Source: an uncultured bacterium (lineage in GTDB: Bacteria > Chloroflexota > Anaerolineae > J036 > Brachytrichaceae). From it: 64,000 bases of DNA. The stretch spans positions 18,957 through 82,956 of the forward strand of contig CAIQQO010000201.1 in assembly GCA_903873965.1 (NCBI GenBank), read 5' to 3'. Below the pieces are notes generated by a model. The model saw only the letters and a list, made by a program, of their open reading frames with translations, had not been told where the DNA came from and ran no database searches. The position numbers were made by a program, and so were the translations under genes. Below, piece after piece: positions 27,148 to 36,841 of this stretch. How positions within the stretch are numbered: the stretch's first letter is position 1; the number at the start of each line of letters is the position of its first letter.

Positions 27148-28041
27148 ATGAACGCCAAACCAACAATTTCACCGGCCAAGACCGCGATACGCTCCGCAAC
27201 GCTGTTGATGCACAGCCCCGACCGCATGGGGCTTGTTTCCAGCGTCACCGACTTTATTTTCAAAAATAACGGCAACATCCTATACCTTGACCAGCATGTG
27301 GATGCGCAGTCTCAGGTGTTCTTTATGCGCGTGGAATGGGACCTTGCCAATTTCTCAATCCCGGATGACAAGATTGGCGAGTACTTCCACGTCCTTGTCG
27401 CCGAGCGCCTTGCGATGACATGGACGATCCACTTCTCTGACGAGATTCCGCGCATGGCGATCTTCGTCTCCAAAATGCCGCATTGCCTGCATGATATTCT
27501 GGCGCATGTGGAGGCCGGCGAGTGGCGTGTTCAGGTGCCATTGATCATCAGCAATCACGCCACGCTGGAGCATGTGGCAAAACGGCAGGGCATTCCGTTT
27601 CATGTCATCCCTGTGGATAAGGACAACAAAGCGGCGCAGGAGCAACAGCAATTGGCTCTGTTACAGGAAAACAAAATCGACTTCATCGTGCTGGCGCGCT
27701 ACATGCAGATCGTGAGTGCGGATTTTATTGCGCACTATGCCAATCGCATCATCAATATCCATCACTCGTTCCTGCCCGCCTTCCCCGGCGCGAAGCCCTA
27801 TCATTCGGCGCACGAACGCGGTGTGAAAATCATCGGTGCGACCAGCCACTATGTCACGGCTGACCTCGATGCCGGTCCGATCATTGAACAGGATGTGGCG
27901 CGGGTAACCCACAAGGATGCAGTTGAGGATCTTCTTCGCAAGGGGCAGGACCTCGAAAAAGTGGTGTTGTCGCGCGGCATCTGGTCGCACCTGACTCGCA
28001 AAGTGCTTGTATACGGCAACCGAACCGTTATCTTTCCATAA
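27148..28041 (+). CDS. purU: Formyltetrahydrofolate deformylase
   Basis: SATLLMHSPDRMGLVSSVTDFIFKNNGNILYLDQHVD (ACT) and formyltransferase core ARYMQIVSADFIAHYANRIINIHHSFLPAFPGAKPYHSAHERGVKIIGATSHYVTADLDAGPIIEQD. Confidence 0.97.
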   Translation: MNAKPTISPAKTAIRSATLLMHSPDRMGLVSSVTDFIFKNNGNILYLDQHVDAQSQVFFMRVEWDLANFSIPDDKIGEYFHVLVAERLAMTWTIHFSDEIPRMAIFVSKMPHCLHDILAHVEAGEWRVQVPLIISNHATLEHVAKRQGIPFHVIPVDKDNKAAQEQQQLALLQENKIDFIVLARYMQIVSADFIAHYANRIINIHHSFLPAFPGAKPYHSAHERGVKIIGATSHYVTADLDAGPIIEQDVARVTHKDAVEDLLRKGQDLEKVVLSRGIWSHLTRKVLVYGNRTVIFP

Positions 28042-28738
28042 GCGCGGTTTGCGCAAAGATTGACTGCGCCATGGCTAATCCCAGGACGACCTGGGCGCCG
28101 TTTACGATCACCGTCATAGTCTGATTGAAAGTCTGTACTTCGAGAATGGTGATCGTGGCGCCGGGCATCAGGGCGCGCTGTTCGAGGAAGGACATCAGAT
28201 CGGGAGTGTCCTCAGCCAGTTCATGGATGCGCCGAATGACGCCCTGTTGACCAGCCTTCATATCAATCAGCCGAATCCACTGCGCCACGGCCATCTCATT
28301 ACCTGGCATCGGGTTGCCATGGGGACATGTGCCGGGATGATGGAGCTTTTCTTCCATGAGCATCAGCGTTTCTTCGGAGATGACATGCTCGAGCGCGTGG
28401 GCTTCTTGATGCAGTCGCGACCAGGGCACGCCCAGAATATCGCGTAACAGCCTTTCGATGATGAAATGCCGCCGGATGACACTGCGCGCTTTCTGACGTC
28501 CCTGCGCCGTCAAGCGCAACACCTTGTGTTCCTCTACGATGACCCAGCCATCTCGCACCATACGCTTGATCGTCGCGCCGGCAGTGGGTTGTGACACACC
28601 AATCTGTGTGGCCAGCAACGAGGCGTGCGCCGGTCGGCCGTCGCGTTCCCATACATATAACACGACGAGATAGTCCTCTACGGTAGCAGTAGCCGGGGGA
28701 TGATTTCTGACTGGGGCCAATTCGCCCTGGGTTACCAT
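28028..28738 (-). CDS. DtxR/MntR-family metal-dependent transcriptional regulator with FeoA/SH3-like C-terminal domain
   Basis: VEDYLVVLYVWERDGRPAHASLLATQIGVSQPTAGATIKRMVRDGWVIVEEHKVLRLTAQG; EAHALEHVISEETLMLMEEKLHHPGTCPHGNPMP. Confidence 0.92.
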   Translation of the reverse strand: MVTQGELAPVRNHPPATATVEDYLVVLYVWERDGRPAHASLLATQIGVSQPTAGATIKRMVRDGWVIVEEHKVLRLTAQGRQKARSVIRRHFIIERLLRDILGVPWSRLHQEAHALEHVISEETLMLMEEKLHHPGTCPHGNPMPGNEMAVAQWIRLIDMKAGQQGVIRRIHELAEDTPDLMSFLEQRALMPGATITILEVQTFNQTMTVIVNGAQVVLGLAMAQSIFAQTALMER

Positions 28739-28818
28739 GTGTTCACCCACATTGGTTAATATTTGCCTCAATTACCGGTTGACACTCAGCAGAAGACCGT
28801 GTACCATCCGCCATGTAG

Positions 28819-28832
28819 TTAGTATATACTAA
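28819..28832. promoter_or_regulatory. Putative DtxR/MntR-type operator
   Basis: Perfect 14-bp palindrome TTAGTATATACTAA between divergent DtxR-like and ZIP genes. Confidence 0.6.
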
Positions 28833-28874
28833 TTCCGGCAGAAAGCCTATACAACACTTGGAGACCATACTGTC

Positions 28875-29660
28875 ATGACCTTTGCACAAACGGTACTGCT
28901 TGGCGCCATTGCTGGTTTCACGATCTTTATCGGATTGCCACTCGGGCGCCTCAAAATCCTCTCAGACAAAGCGCGCACCCTCATTTCGATGATTTCTGTC
29001 GGTATTATATTATTCCTGCTTATCGATATTTTCACCCATGTCGCTGAACCGATAGAAGCAGCTCTGAAAGGCGATAATGGCGTGCCCAATTATGGCGATG
29101 CCGCCCTGTTGATCGCTGTGTTTGTGATCGGTTTTGGTGTGGGTTTATTAGGGCTTATTCTGTTTGAGCAGCGGTTCCTGTCCCATCGTGCAACCGACAA
29201 GCAGTCACTCCCGCCGGCGCGGCTGGCGTTGATGATCGCCATTGGACTTGGGTTGCACAATTTCTCCGAGGGACTAGCCATCGGGCAATCAGCAGGCCAT
29301 GGCGATATTGCCCTGGCGCTGCTGTTGATCATCGGCTTTGGATTGCACAATGCCACAGAAGGATTTGGCATCGTCGGTCCACTCGCCGGCCAGATGCCCA
29401 GCTGGGGCTTCCTCGGCATGGTCGGGCTGATCGGCGGAGGGCCGACGTTTATCGGCACCATGCTGGGCTACGGGTTCACCTCACCGGTAACTTCAGTGCT
29501 CTTTCTGGCACTGGCGATAGGTGCTCTGATCTATGTACTCGCCGAACTCATGTTTGCCAACCATCGTCCCGGCACCAAGATGCAGGGTGCCATCGGCTTG
29601 ATGCTGGGATTCATCCTCGCGTTCTTGACCGATATGATTCTCGTGATTGCCGGCGCTTAG
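28875..29660 (+). CDS. ZIP family metal transporter
   Basis: MIAIGLGLHNFSEGLAIG and GFGLHNATEGFGIVGPL (HNxxEG metal sites in two TM segments). Confidence 0.93.
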   Translation: MTFAQTVLLGAIAGFTIFIGLPLGRLKILSDKARTLISMISVGIILFLLIDIFTHVAEPIEAALKGDNGVPNYGDAALLIAVFVIGFGVGLLGLILFEQRFLSHRATDKQSLPPARLALMIAIGLGLHNFSEGLAIGQSAGHGDIALALLLIIGFGLHNATEGFGIVGPLAGQMPSWGFLGMVGLIGGGPTFIGTMLGYGFTSPVTSVLFLALAIGALIYVLAELMFANHRPGTKMQGAIGLMLGFILAFLTDMILVIAGA

Positions 29661-29699
29661 TTCACTGTCCAGCGTGTCTTCGTTGATAATTAACGCCTG

Positions 29700-31685
29700 A
29701 TGGACAATCATAAGGGGCGATCCCGTGCTGCGCTAGGCATCGCCATCATACTGATATTTTCGATTGGCTGGGTAGCGCTTCTTGCGCTCAACCTGGTGCC
29801 ACAATTGCGCGGTGATTTTGGGTGGCGTTGGCCGTATGAGCTGCCTCAGGCTGCGACGCGGGTTCTACCTCTGGGCGGGGGCGTGATCTTCTTTATGGCT
29901 GTCGGCGCATGGCTGCAAGGGCGCCAACGTGCCCGCTGGCTGTTGTTCTGGTCTATCCTCGGCACTGTGGGCATCACGATGGCGGGACTGTACGTAAGCG
30001 AGTCGCCCTTGTTCAAGCTGTACGCCGTGGCGGTGAGTCCGGGCGTTACCAGTTGGCATTACGCCGCTGCGACGATCGTGGATATCGGGAAGACTTTGCA
30101 GAACTGGCCTGCATTCATGCAGGTGGCGGTGAAGTATTCAACCCATCTGGGCATCGTTCCGCCAGGCGCTGTTCTGATCTATTATGAGTTCAACCAGTTA
30201 TTGCAGGGCGTGCCCGCTGTAGCGCATATGCTGGCTGCGCCATTGCGTCTGGCGATGTGCCAGAATTTTGAACTGGCGCAATACAGTGACGCCCAGCTAG
30301 CCAGTGCGTGGTTCGGCATACTCATGCCCTTGTGGGCTGGACTTACCGTGCTGCCCATGTATCGGCTGGCCATGCGCATGGTGGGAGAGAAGGCCGCGCG
30401 TTGGTGTGTGATCTGGTGGCCGCTGATTCCGGGAATCCTGATGTTTACTGGCTCGTGGAATACTCTTTTTCCACTGCTGGCTGTCTGTGACATACTCCTG
30501 TTGGTCGAAGGTCTATTACGCGGGCGGCGCTGGCTTGTCGTTGCCTCAGGGCTGCTGGCATCGCTGTTGACCTTTATCTCGTTCGCGTTCTTTCCTGTGC
30601 TTTTCCTCGCCGGCATGCTTGTGCTTGTTGGCTATCTTGCGCGCACCAGTCTATATACTGCGTCGGCGCAAGCCTTTGCGCCTGGTCGGTTTCCCTGGCT
30701 TTGGCCGCTCGTTGTGGGCGTTTGTTACGGCGCAGGACTGCTTGTTGTGTGGGTGTTGTACGATGTCCTTGCCGGCGTGAGTTTTTTCGACGTGTTGCGT
30801 ACCGCTTCATCGGCGCACCTGGCGATGGATCGTCCGTACTTGCCGTGGCTGTTCATGCATCTCTATGATTACTTCATCTTTACCGGCTGGCCTGTTATAT
30901 TGCCGGCTCTCATGGCCGTTGCCGCAGCCGTGCTGACGTTGAAACGACGGCAGGCGCTCAATACTGGCGCGCTATTGGCCTTGTCAGCAGGCGCCACATT
31001 GTTGCTGCTTGATCTCAGTGGCACGATGCGTGGCGAGTCGGGACGCATTTTACAGTTCATGACGCCCTTCTTTCTGGTCAGTGCTGCCGGATGGTTGACC
31101 AGCGTGGCAAAGACGCGAGCTCAGCGTGCCGGCTGGCTCATTACCCTTGCTCAGGGGCTGGTGGTCGTCGTCATGATATCCGTCCTGCGCGTCATGGGCG
31201 CAGAGTTTATTACGCCTGCGCCCGTCGCGTCGCCTGAACTGGTGCAAGCATCGCCGCGCGAGAGTTTCCCCAATGGCGCTCTTTTTGCGCAAGCGCTCAA
31301 GCTCAATACCTTTTCTGGCTATGTATCGGATGCGGTCGATGCGCAAGGCGTTAGCCGGCCCGTGTTGAATGTGTGGCTGGAATGGCAATCGAGCGGGCAG
31401 GTGGATACGCCATACTGGATGTCCCTGCTGCCCGTCGCGCCTGACGGTACACTCGGGCAAGCCGTACTGCGACAGCCATTCGACACCAGGTACCCCATCA
31501 CGTGTTGGTTGCCCCGCAGTGGCGTCATCCGCGAGCAATTCACAGTCACTTTACCCGCTACGACCAAAGAGGGTGGGTATTGGGTCAGCCTGTCGTTGCT
31601 TGATCGCACTGGCAAACCTGCGTCCGTGGTTATGCCGGATGGGTCGCTCGATACACAGACTGGTCTTGGTGCCTTTGATCGCTGA
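29700..31685 (+). CDS. Multi-TM membrane protein with C-terminal soluble domain (paralog B)
   Basis: Similar to 25107..27101, e.g. YSDAQLASAWFGILMPLWAGLTVLPMYRLAMRMVGEKAARWCVIWWPLIPGILMFTGSWNTLFP. Confidence 0.75.
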   Translation: MDNHKGRSRAALGIAIILIFSIGWVALLALNLVPQLRGDFGWRWPYELPQAATRVLPLGGGVIFFMAVGAWLQGRQRARWLLFWSILGTVGITMAGLYVSESPLFKLYAVAVSPGVTSWHYAAATIVDIGKTLQNWPAFMQVAVKYSTHLGIVPPGAVLIYYEFNQLLQGVPAVAHMLAAPLRLAMCQNFELAQYSDAQLASAWFGILMPLWAGLTVLPMYRLAMRMVGEKAARWCVIWWPLIPGILMFTGSWNTLFPLLAVCDILLLVEGLLRGRRWLVVASGLLASLLTFISFAFFPVLFLAGMLVLVGYLARTSLYTASAQAFAPGRFPWLWPLVVGVCYGAGLLVVWVLYDVLAGVSFFDVLRTASSAHLAMDRPYLPWLFMHLYDYFIFTGWPVILPALMAVAAAVLTLKRRQALNTGALLALSAGATLLLLDLSGTMRGESGRILQFMTPFFLVSAAGWLTSVAKTRAQRAGWLITLAQGLVVVVMISVLRVMGAEFITPAPVASPELVQASPRESFPNGALFAQALKLNTFSGYVSDAVDAQGVSRPVLNVWLEWQSSGQVDTPYWMSLLPVAPDGTLGQAVLRQPFDTRYPITCWLPRSGVIREQFTVTLPATTKEGGYWVSLSLLDRTGKPASVVMPDGSLDTQTGLGAFDR

Positions 31686-31794
31686 TAAGAACATTAAAAT
31701 ATGATTAAAAATCCAGGTCATACGTAGTAATACGTATTGTTGGTAAATTGGGTGCATACCATAATACCTTTGCGTCTGGGGGGCGGGGTTATTT

Positions 31795-31833
31795 GGTGTG
31801 CGAGCTGGTATATCAGCTCGTACACCCTTTTTC
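31795..31833 (+). terminator. Rho-independent terminator downstream of paralog B
   Basis: GGTGTGCGAGCTG gtatat CAGCTCGTACACC CTTTTT. Confidence 0.85.
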
Positions 31834-31859
31834 GAGAGCATCGCCTATACTCTGCCATA

Positions 31860-32576
31860 ATGAAAACCATAGGTCTGATAGGCGGTATGTCCTGGGAGTC
31901 TTCTCTGGAATACTATCGCATCATCAACGAAACTGTCCGCGATACGGTGGGTGGGTTTCACTCAGCCCGTTGCCTGATGTACTCAGTCGACTTTGCCGAT
32001 ATTGAAGTGCTGCAACATGAAGGTCGTTGGGACGAAGCGGCTGCGGTGCTTATTGACGCTGCTCAACGCCTTGAACGTGGGGGCGCCGAATTTATTGTGT
32101 TGTGCACCAACACCATGCACAAACTGGCCGACAGCATGAGCGCCGGCATGCGCATCCCGCTGCTGCATATTGCCGACGCGACAGCCGAACAGATTGTTGC
32201 GCGCGGATATCATACCATCGGCCTGCTGGGCACGCGCTTCACGATGGAAGAGGACTTTTACAAAGGTCGCCTGGCGAATCGATACGGATTGCGCGTACTC
32301 ATCCCTTCCAGCGAAGAACGCGCCCTGATCCACCGCGTTATCTACGAGGAACTCATATTGGGACAGATCAAACCGGCTTCGCGTGACGGCTATCTGAAGG
32401 TTATTCAGAACCTCATTGCACAAGGCGCCGAAGGCGTCATTCTTGGCTGCACTGAAATCGGCTTACTCGTCCATGATGGCGACAGCGCTGTTCCGCTTTT
32501 CGACACTACTCATATCCATGCATTGGCTGCGGTGAGTTATGCTCAGTCTCTCGAGGCATCTCCAATCCCCAATTGA
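31860..32576 (+). CDS. Aspartate/glutamate racemase family protein
   Basis: MKTIGLIGGMSWESSLEYYRIINE, FIVLCTNTMHK, EGVILGCTEIGLLV. Start at ATG 31860 preferred over 31737, which would span the terminator. Confidence 0.93.
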   Translation: MKTIGLIGGMSWESSLEYYRIINETVRDTVGGFHSARCLMYSVDFADIEVLQHEGRWDEAAAVLIDAAQRLERGGAEFIVLCTNTMHKLADSMSAGMRIPLLHIADATAEQIVARGYHTIGLLGTRFTMEEDFYKGRLANRYGLRVLIPSSEERALIHRVIYEELILGQIKPASRDGYLKVIQNLIAQGAEGVILGCTEIGLLVHDGDSAVPLFDTTHIHALAAVSYAQSLEASPIPN

Positions 32577-33338
32577 TTAAGGGTACAAGTAGGGATTCTC
32601 TGGTTGCTGTGCCGGTTCAATCTTGTCTGGGATAATGACCGGTACACCTTCGCCTGCAAACTGGCCGGCCTTAAACTTCCCTGTCACGTGGATCCAACTG
32701 TCATTGGTCAATGTTGATGCCGCACTGGTCTGCACCAGCAATCCCAGGGCTGATGCATCGGCGACGCAACAACTGATGGCGAAGCGCGATACCCAGATTT
32801 GATCCGCGCCATTGCGTGGATCGCGGTACACAAAGCCGATGACATCCACCACCTGGCCATTGAACGAGGCTGGATCAGGATTCTTAGTGAATTCATTGAG
32901 CCAGTCGAGGATATTCTTTGGCCCCGTGGCAGCGCGCTGTGCCGTTGTGACGCTCCCGGCGCGTTGTGGGGCGCTTAACCCAATACCGCGGCTGTTGACG
33001 GCACTGGCTCCCAGCGGACGCGCCGGAACGAACAGCCCCAGCAACATCGGGATCGCCATGATCGCTAGCGCGCCCCACGAAATGCCGTGATGGTGGTCGT
33101 GGGCATGATCGTGCTCCTCCTCATTGCCCCTTCTTCCCTGCCTCCCCTCGATCAGTCGATATACCATCGTGAGTGCGAGTGCAGACAGGATCAGGACGGC
33201 GATGAACGATAACCACGCAAAACGTTGATTGATGTAAAACGCCAACGTACCATCGCTGATTTTCGTGTAGAACATCAAGCCCAATCCGCTGAGGATCAAG
33301 GCTTTGAGGATTGTTTCCGGTCTATTCATGGTCTTCAC
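32577..33338 (-). CDS. YcgQ/DUF1980-like (TIGR03943-type) protein
   Basis: Two N-terminal TM helices plus C-term VVDVIGFVYRDPRNGADQIWVSRFAISCCVADASALGLLVQ...WIHVTGKF; adjacent to permease. Confidence 0.82.
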   Translation of the reverse strand: MKTMNRPETILKALILSGLGLMFYTKISDGTLAFYINQRFAWLSFIAVLILSALALTMVYRLIEGRQGRRGNEEEHDHAHDHHHGISWGALAIMAIPMLLGLFVPARPLGASAVNSRGIGLSAPQRAGSVTTAQRAATGPKNILDWLNEFTKNPDPASFNGQVVDVIGFVYRDPRNGADQIWVSRFAISCCVADASALGLLVQTSAASTLTNDSWIHVTGKFKAGQFAGEGVPVIIPDKIEPAQQPENPYLYP

Positions 33339-34376
33339 CTACCATCCCAGGTTCAAATTGATCACCAGCCCGATCAAAATCGCAGCGAGCAGCGGTAGAA
33401 CGAACAGGTAAGCCACTGTTTTGCGGTGGAAAACGCCGAGAAACATCAAGATGCTCTTAATGTCAACCATCGGGCCAAAAACCAAAAACGCAATAATGGA
33501 CCCGCTCGTGAACGTCCTGACAAAGTACAGCGCAATAAAGGCGTCGACGGTGCTGCATACTGAGAGAACGAATGCCAGCGCGCACAACGCAATGACGGAT
33601 GTGATGGGGCTGGTGCCAATGCTGATCAACACTTGCTGCGGGATCAGGCTTTGCATCGTTGTGGCGATCAAAGAACCAACCACCAGGTAGCGTCCCATGT
33701 CGAAAAACTCATCGGCCGCAATGCCAAATGACCGTTGTAGTCGGGTTGAAAATGACTCGATTTTGATGGATTCAATCGGTATCAGGTCGGTTGAACCGCC
33801 TATGATAGGCGCGAGCGTTGCCGGACGTACCACCTTGAGCAGGTCAGGTTGCGCCGTGAACACAAGCCCAATCCCCATAGCGATCACAAAGGTAAATCCG
33901 ATGCGCGCCCAGAAAATAGTTGACAATCCAAATGCCGCGTAGGTGCTTGCGATCACTACCGGGTTCAGAACCGGCGCGCCAAGGATAAATGCAATGCCAA
34001 CCGATGTGGGCAGACCTTTCTGATACAGGCGCCGCACGACGGGCACGACGCCGCATTCACATACGGGGAAAATCATACCGAGCAACGCCCCCATGGCCGT
34101 GGCGATGTATTTGTTGCGCGGAATGACGCGCGCCATGTCGTCGGGTGTGACGAACACCGAGATCAAACCAGCGACGATGGAGCCTAGCAGCAGGAACGGG
34201 GCTGCTTCGATGAACAGTCCTACAAATGTTGTCACATAGTTCTGCGCCATGTCAGGCAGGTTGATCGCAGGCGTCATGCCGAGTACCGGTAGCAGATTGT
34301 CCAGCAAGAAGGTGCCAAGCAGGATGACCAGTACCAGCAACACAAAAGACAACAAGCGTTTGCGAGTCATTTCCAT
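33339..34376 (-). CDS. Permease (YcgR/DUF318 family)
   Basis: FIEAAPFLLLGSIVAGLISVFV...GALLGMIFPVCECGVVPVVRRLYQKGLPTSVGIAFILGAPVLNPVVIASTYAAF; start MEMTRKR at 34376. Confidence 0.9.
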   Translation of the reverse strand: MEMTRKRLLSFVLLVLVILLGTFLLDNLLPVLGMTPAINLPDMAQNYVTTFVGLFIEAAPFLLLGSIVAGLISVFVTPDDMARVIPRNKYIATAMGALLGMIFPVCECGVVPVVRRLYQKGLPTSVGIAFILGAPVLNPVVIASTYAAFGLSTIFWARIGFTFVIAMGIGLVFTAQPDLLKVVRPATLAPIIGGSTDLIPIESIKIESFSTRLQRSFGIAADEFFDMGRYLVVGSLIATTMQSLIPQQVLISIGTSPITSVIALCALAFVLSVCSTVDAFIALYFVRTFTSGSIIAFLVFGPMVDIKSILMFLGVFHRKTVAYLFVLPLLAAILIGLVINLNLGW

Positions 34377-34383
34377 GGATGCT

Positions 34384-35730
34384 TTACGACGAAACAGCCT
34401 TAAGGTTCTGACGCATGGCAGGCAGGCTGCGCAGACCAAGCCACGCTGTCTGTAGAATCATGCCGGTGCAGAATGCCACGAGCCCGATGTAAATACCGCT
34501 GATGGTCGAAAACATCACGCCGGCAATCAGGATGCCGCCAACGACGACCAGATAGACGATGACGGATTCCGTGATACCGCGCGTGCGACGGCTGTGCAGA
34601 ATCGTTCCCTGGAACCAGCTCTGCAAGGCTGCCATGGCAGGCATGGGCAGCACCAGCCACAATCCGATTCGGGCTATATCAGCCAGATTGGGTGGTAACG
34701 CCGCGAGGCGGCTGAACCACAATTGTGACAAGGGCGTGGCTGCAATGCCGATGAGCAGCGCGGTGGTGATTACCAGAACAATGGCCATGAACGTGCGCAG
34801 CGAACGGGCAGCGCCGGGGCGATCGAGGAACGTGACGACGACCTCGTTAAGCGCAATCCCGGGGCTTTGCAGCATAAAAAGGAGTCCATGAATGACCGGC
34901 CATACAGCCAGCGAAATGATGGGATTGGGCATGCGGCTGAGCGCCGCGCTGCCCAGTGGTTCAATTAACAGGCTGATCAACGCGGTCATGACCAGCGGCA
35001 CATAGAAGGTGAAAAAGCTGCGCGCGGTGAGTGCGGGTTCAACGGCAGGCGCCGCCCTGAGCTTTTCGCGCAAGACGGGTTGCACACGCCAGCCGATGAA
35101 GATGGCTTCTGCCAGTACGCCTATTCCAACGGCTGCCGCGCCAACCGCCGCGCCGGGCATGGCAGTGGCGAAGAAGCCGATGGCCAGCGCGATAATCTCG
35201 GACCCCAGCCGAACCATGGTGCCTGCGCCAATATCGCGTGAGTGGCCAAATCGGATCAAAACGCCCTGATTAAAACGGCGATAGGCGATGGACCATGACC
35301 ACGGCAGCATGAACATCAGCCCCAGCCGGCCAGGCTCAACGATCTCAGCTGGCGCACCTAAGATGCCTTGCACGACCAGGTTGTAGACAGGCGTAAAGGC
35401 GACGACAAACTGCACTATCGTGAGGATCAAGCCCGCGATTCGCATGAACTTGCGGATTTTCACATACGAAGCCCAGTCCTTGCTCAATGTCGTCGACGCC
35501 GCCAGTAGCATGATGATGGGCGACTCCATAATCAACGCCAGCGGCAGCACAATGCCACCGTAAGCGGCGAGGTTGATTTCGGGATTGGGCAAACGCGCCA
35601 TAACGGCGCTGACAGCCGGCAATTCGATGGCCATCAGTAGCCAGCTCGCGGCTAGAGGCCACCACGTTTTGATAATGCGGCGGATCTGGGTGGCTTGTGT
35701 TTCGGATGAAGTAGTGGGGATTGCGGTCAT
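34384..35730 (-). CDS. MATE-like multi-TM transporter with internal duplication
   Basis: About 12 TM helices; two similar halves (ARLPNPEINLAAYGGIVLPLALIMESP and SRMPNPIISLAVWPVIHGLLFMLQSP); start MTAIPTT at 35730. Confidence 0.65.
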   Translation of the reverse strand: MTAIPTTSSETQATQIRRIIKTWWPLAASWLLMAIELPAVSAVMARLPNPEINLAAYGGIVLPLALIMESPIIMLLAASTTLSKDWASYVKIRKFMRIAGLILTIVQFVVAFTPVYNLVVQGILGAPAEIVEPGRLGLMFMLPWSWSIAYRRFNQGVLIRFGHSRDIGAGTMVRLGSEIIALAIGFFATAMPGAAVGAAAVGIGVLAEAIFIGWRVQPVLREKLRAAPAVEPALTARSFFTFYVPLVMTALISLLIEPLGSAALSRMPNPIISLAVWPVIHGLLFMLQSPGIALNEVVVTFLDRPGAARSLRTFMAIVLVITTALLIGIAATPLSQLWFSRLAALPPNLADIARIGLWLVLPMPAMAALQSWFQGTILHSRRTRGITESVIVYLVVVGGILIAGVMFSTISGIYIGLVAFCTGMILQTAWLGLRSLPAMRQNLKAVSS

Positions 35731-35747
35731 GTGACCGCTAGTATAGT

Positions 35748-35780
35748 GGATGTCAGACATCGTGTTGATGTCTGACATCC
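35748..35780. promoter_or_regulatory. Paired palindromic operator-like site upstream of MATE-like gene
   Basis: GGATGTCAGACAT cgtgttg ATGTCTGACATCC: perfect 13-bp inverted repeat, each arm holding ATGTCwGACAT. Confidence 0.65.
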
Positions 35781-35794
35781 GTACTGACAGGAGA

Positions 35795-36841
35795 CTATTT
35801 CACGACAGGCGCTGCTTTGGCAGCATCGTTCGGGATGGTCAAGGCCGCATAAACATACGCAGTCTTGCCGTTATAGGTAATCTGATACCAGGTGCCTGTG
35901 CCCGCAATGCCGGTCACGGGCAGAATTTGGCCCTTGGTTGCTACACCAACAATGTTGGTGTCGTTGATTTCGGGCGTGCTGCGGACGTTCAACCCGACGT
36001 TGGAGTTCGCAATCGTCTGGGCGCTGCCGGAATTGGCTGCGACAACGGGAACCACTGCACTGGAATTGCCATCAACGGCCGAGGGGACGAAGCCGGCGCC
36101 ATTGCAGATGCCAGGTCCGCTCGCTGGGAGCACTTCGAAGCACGAGTCATCCGCGTAGATGTCGTTGTGTTCCACCGGAATGTCAGCATTAGACTGGATT
36201 AGCACCAGCACGCTGCTATTGGTCGGCGTCGCGTCAACGGATATTTGCGCGTACTTATCGTAAGGTTGGGCCCAGTCAGAGCACTTCAGCGCGGGGCTGA
36301 CCATGTTACGCGGTCCGCCATCCACTTGAATGCATACGCGAACCTTGAGGTTGCCATCTTTAGTCGATCTGGCAGGCGTGAGGTTTTCATTGCTGGACCA
36401 CAATTGCACCCAGGAAGTGAAGCGCATGGGTTTGCCAACAGGCACGTTATTCACAACCTGCATGATGCCGGCAGCATGATTCAGCGCGAAGTAGTTAAAC
36501 CATCGATCAGCGCCGCCCCCAGTGTGTACGCGCTCGGGGTAAATGCTGGCAAATACGGGGCGGAATTCGGGCGTGCGGTAGTGTTGATCGCGCGCATCAA
36601 CTCCGGGAGGTGACTCTTCCCAGAATCCCACCCAGCTCCAAGTTACATTGATCTCACCGCGCCCGCCAAAATACACGCCCGGGTGCTCGTGGCTTGGATT
36701 GCTGAGCAGGTTAAGCCCAGGTCCCCACGGCTCTTGAACTGTCGTCTTGGCCAGTACCGGCGTCGCATTCATTGCTAGTGCGAGCGCACTGGCAGCAATG
36801 GCGGAAGCGGCTCCGCTACGGATTATCTTCTCGAACTTCAT
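35795..36841 (-). CDS. Secreted protein with C-terminal SH3-like domain
   Basis: Signal peptide GAASAIAASALALAMNATPVLA; SH3 pattern NVGLNVRSTPEINDTNIVGVATKGQILPVTGIAGTGTWYQITYNGKTAYVYAAL. Confidence 0.8.
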   Translation of the reverse strand: MKFEKIIRSGAASAIAASALALAMNATPVLAKTTVQEPWGPGLNLLSNPSHEHPGVYFGGRGEINVTWSWVGFWEESPPGVDARDQHYRTPEFRPVFASIYPERVHTGGGADRWFNYFALNHAAGIMQVVNNVPVGKPMRFTSWVQLWSSNENLTPARSTKDGNLKVRVCIQVDGGPRNMVSPALKCSDWAQPYDKYAQISVDATPTNSSVLVLIQSNADIPVEHNDIYADDSCFEVLPASGPGICNGAGFVPSAVDGNSSAVVPVVAANSGSAQTIANSNVGLNVRSTPEINDTNIVGVATKGQILPVTGIAGTGTWYQITYNGKTAYVYAALTIPNDAAKAAPVVK

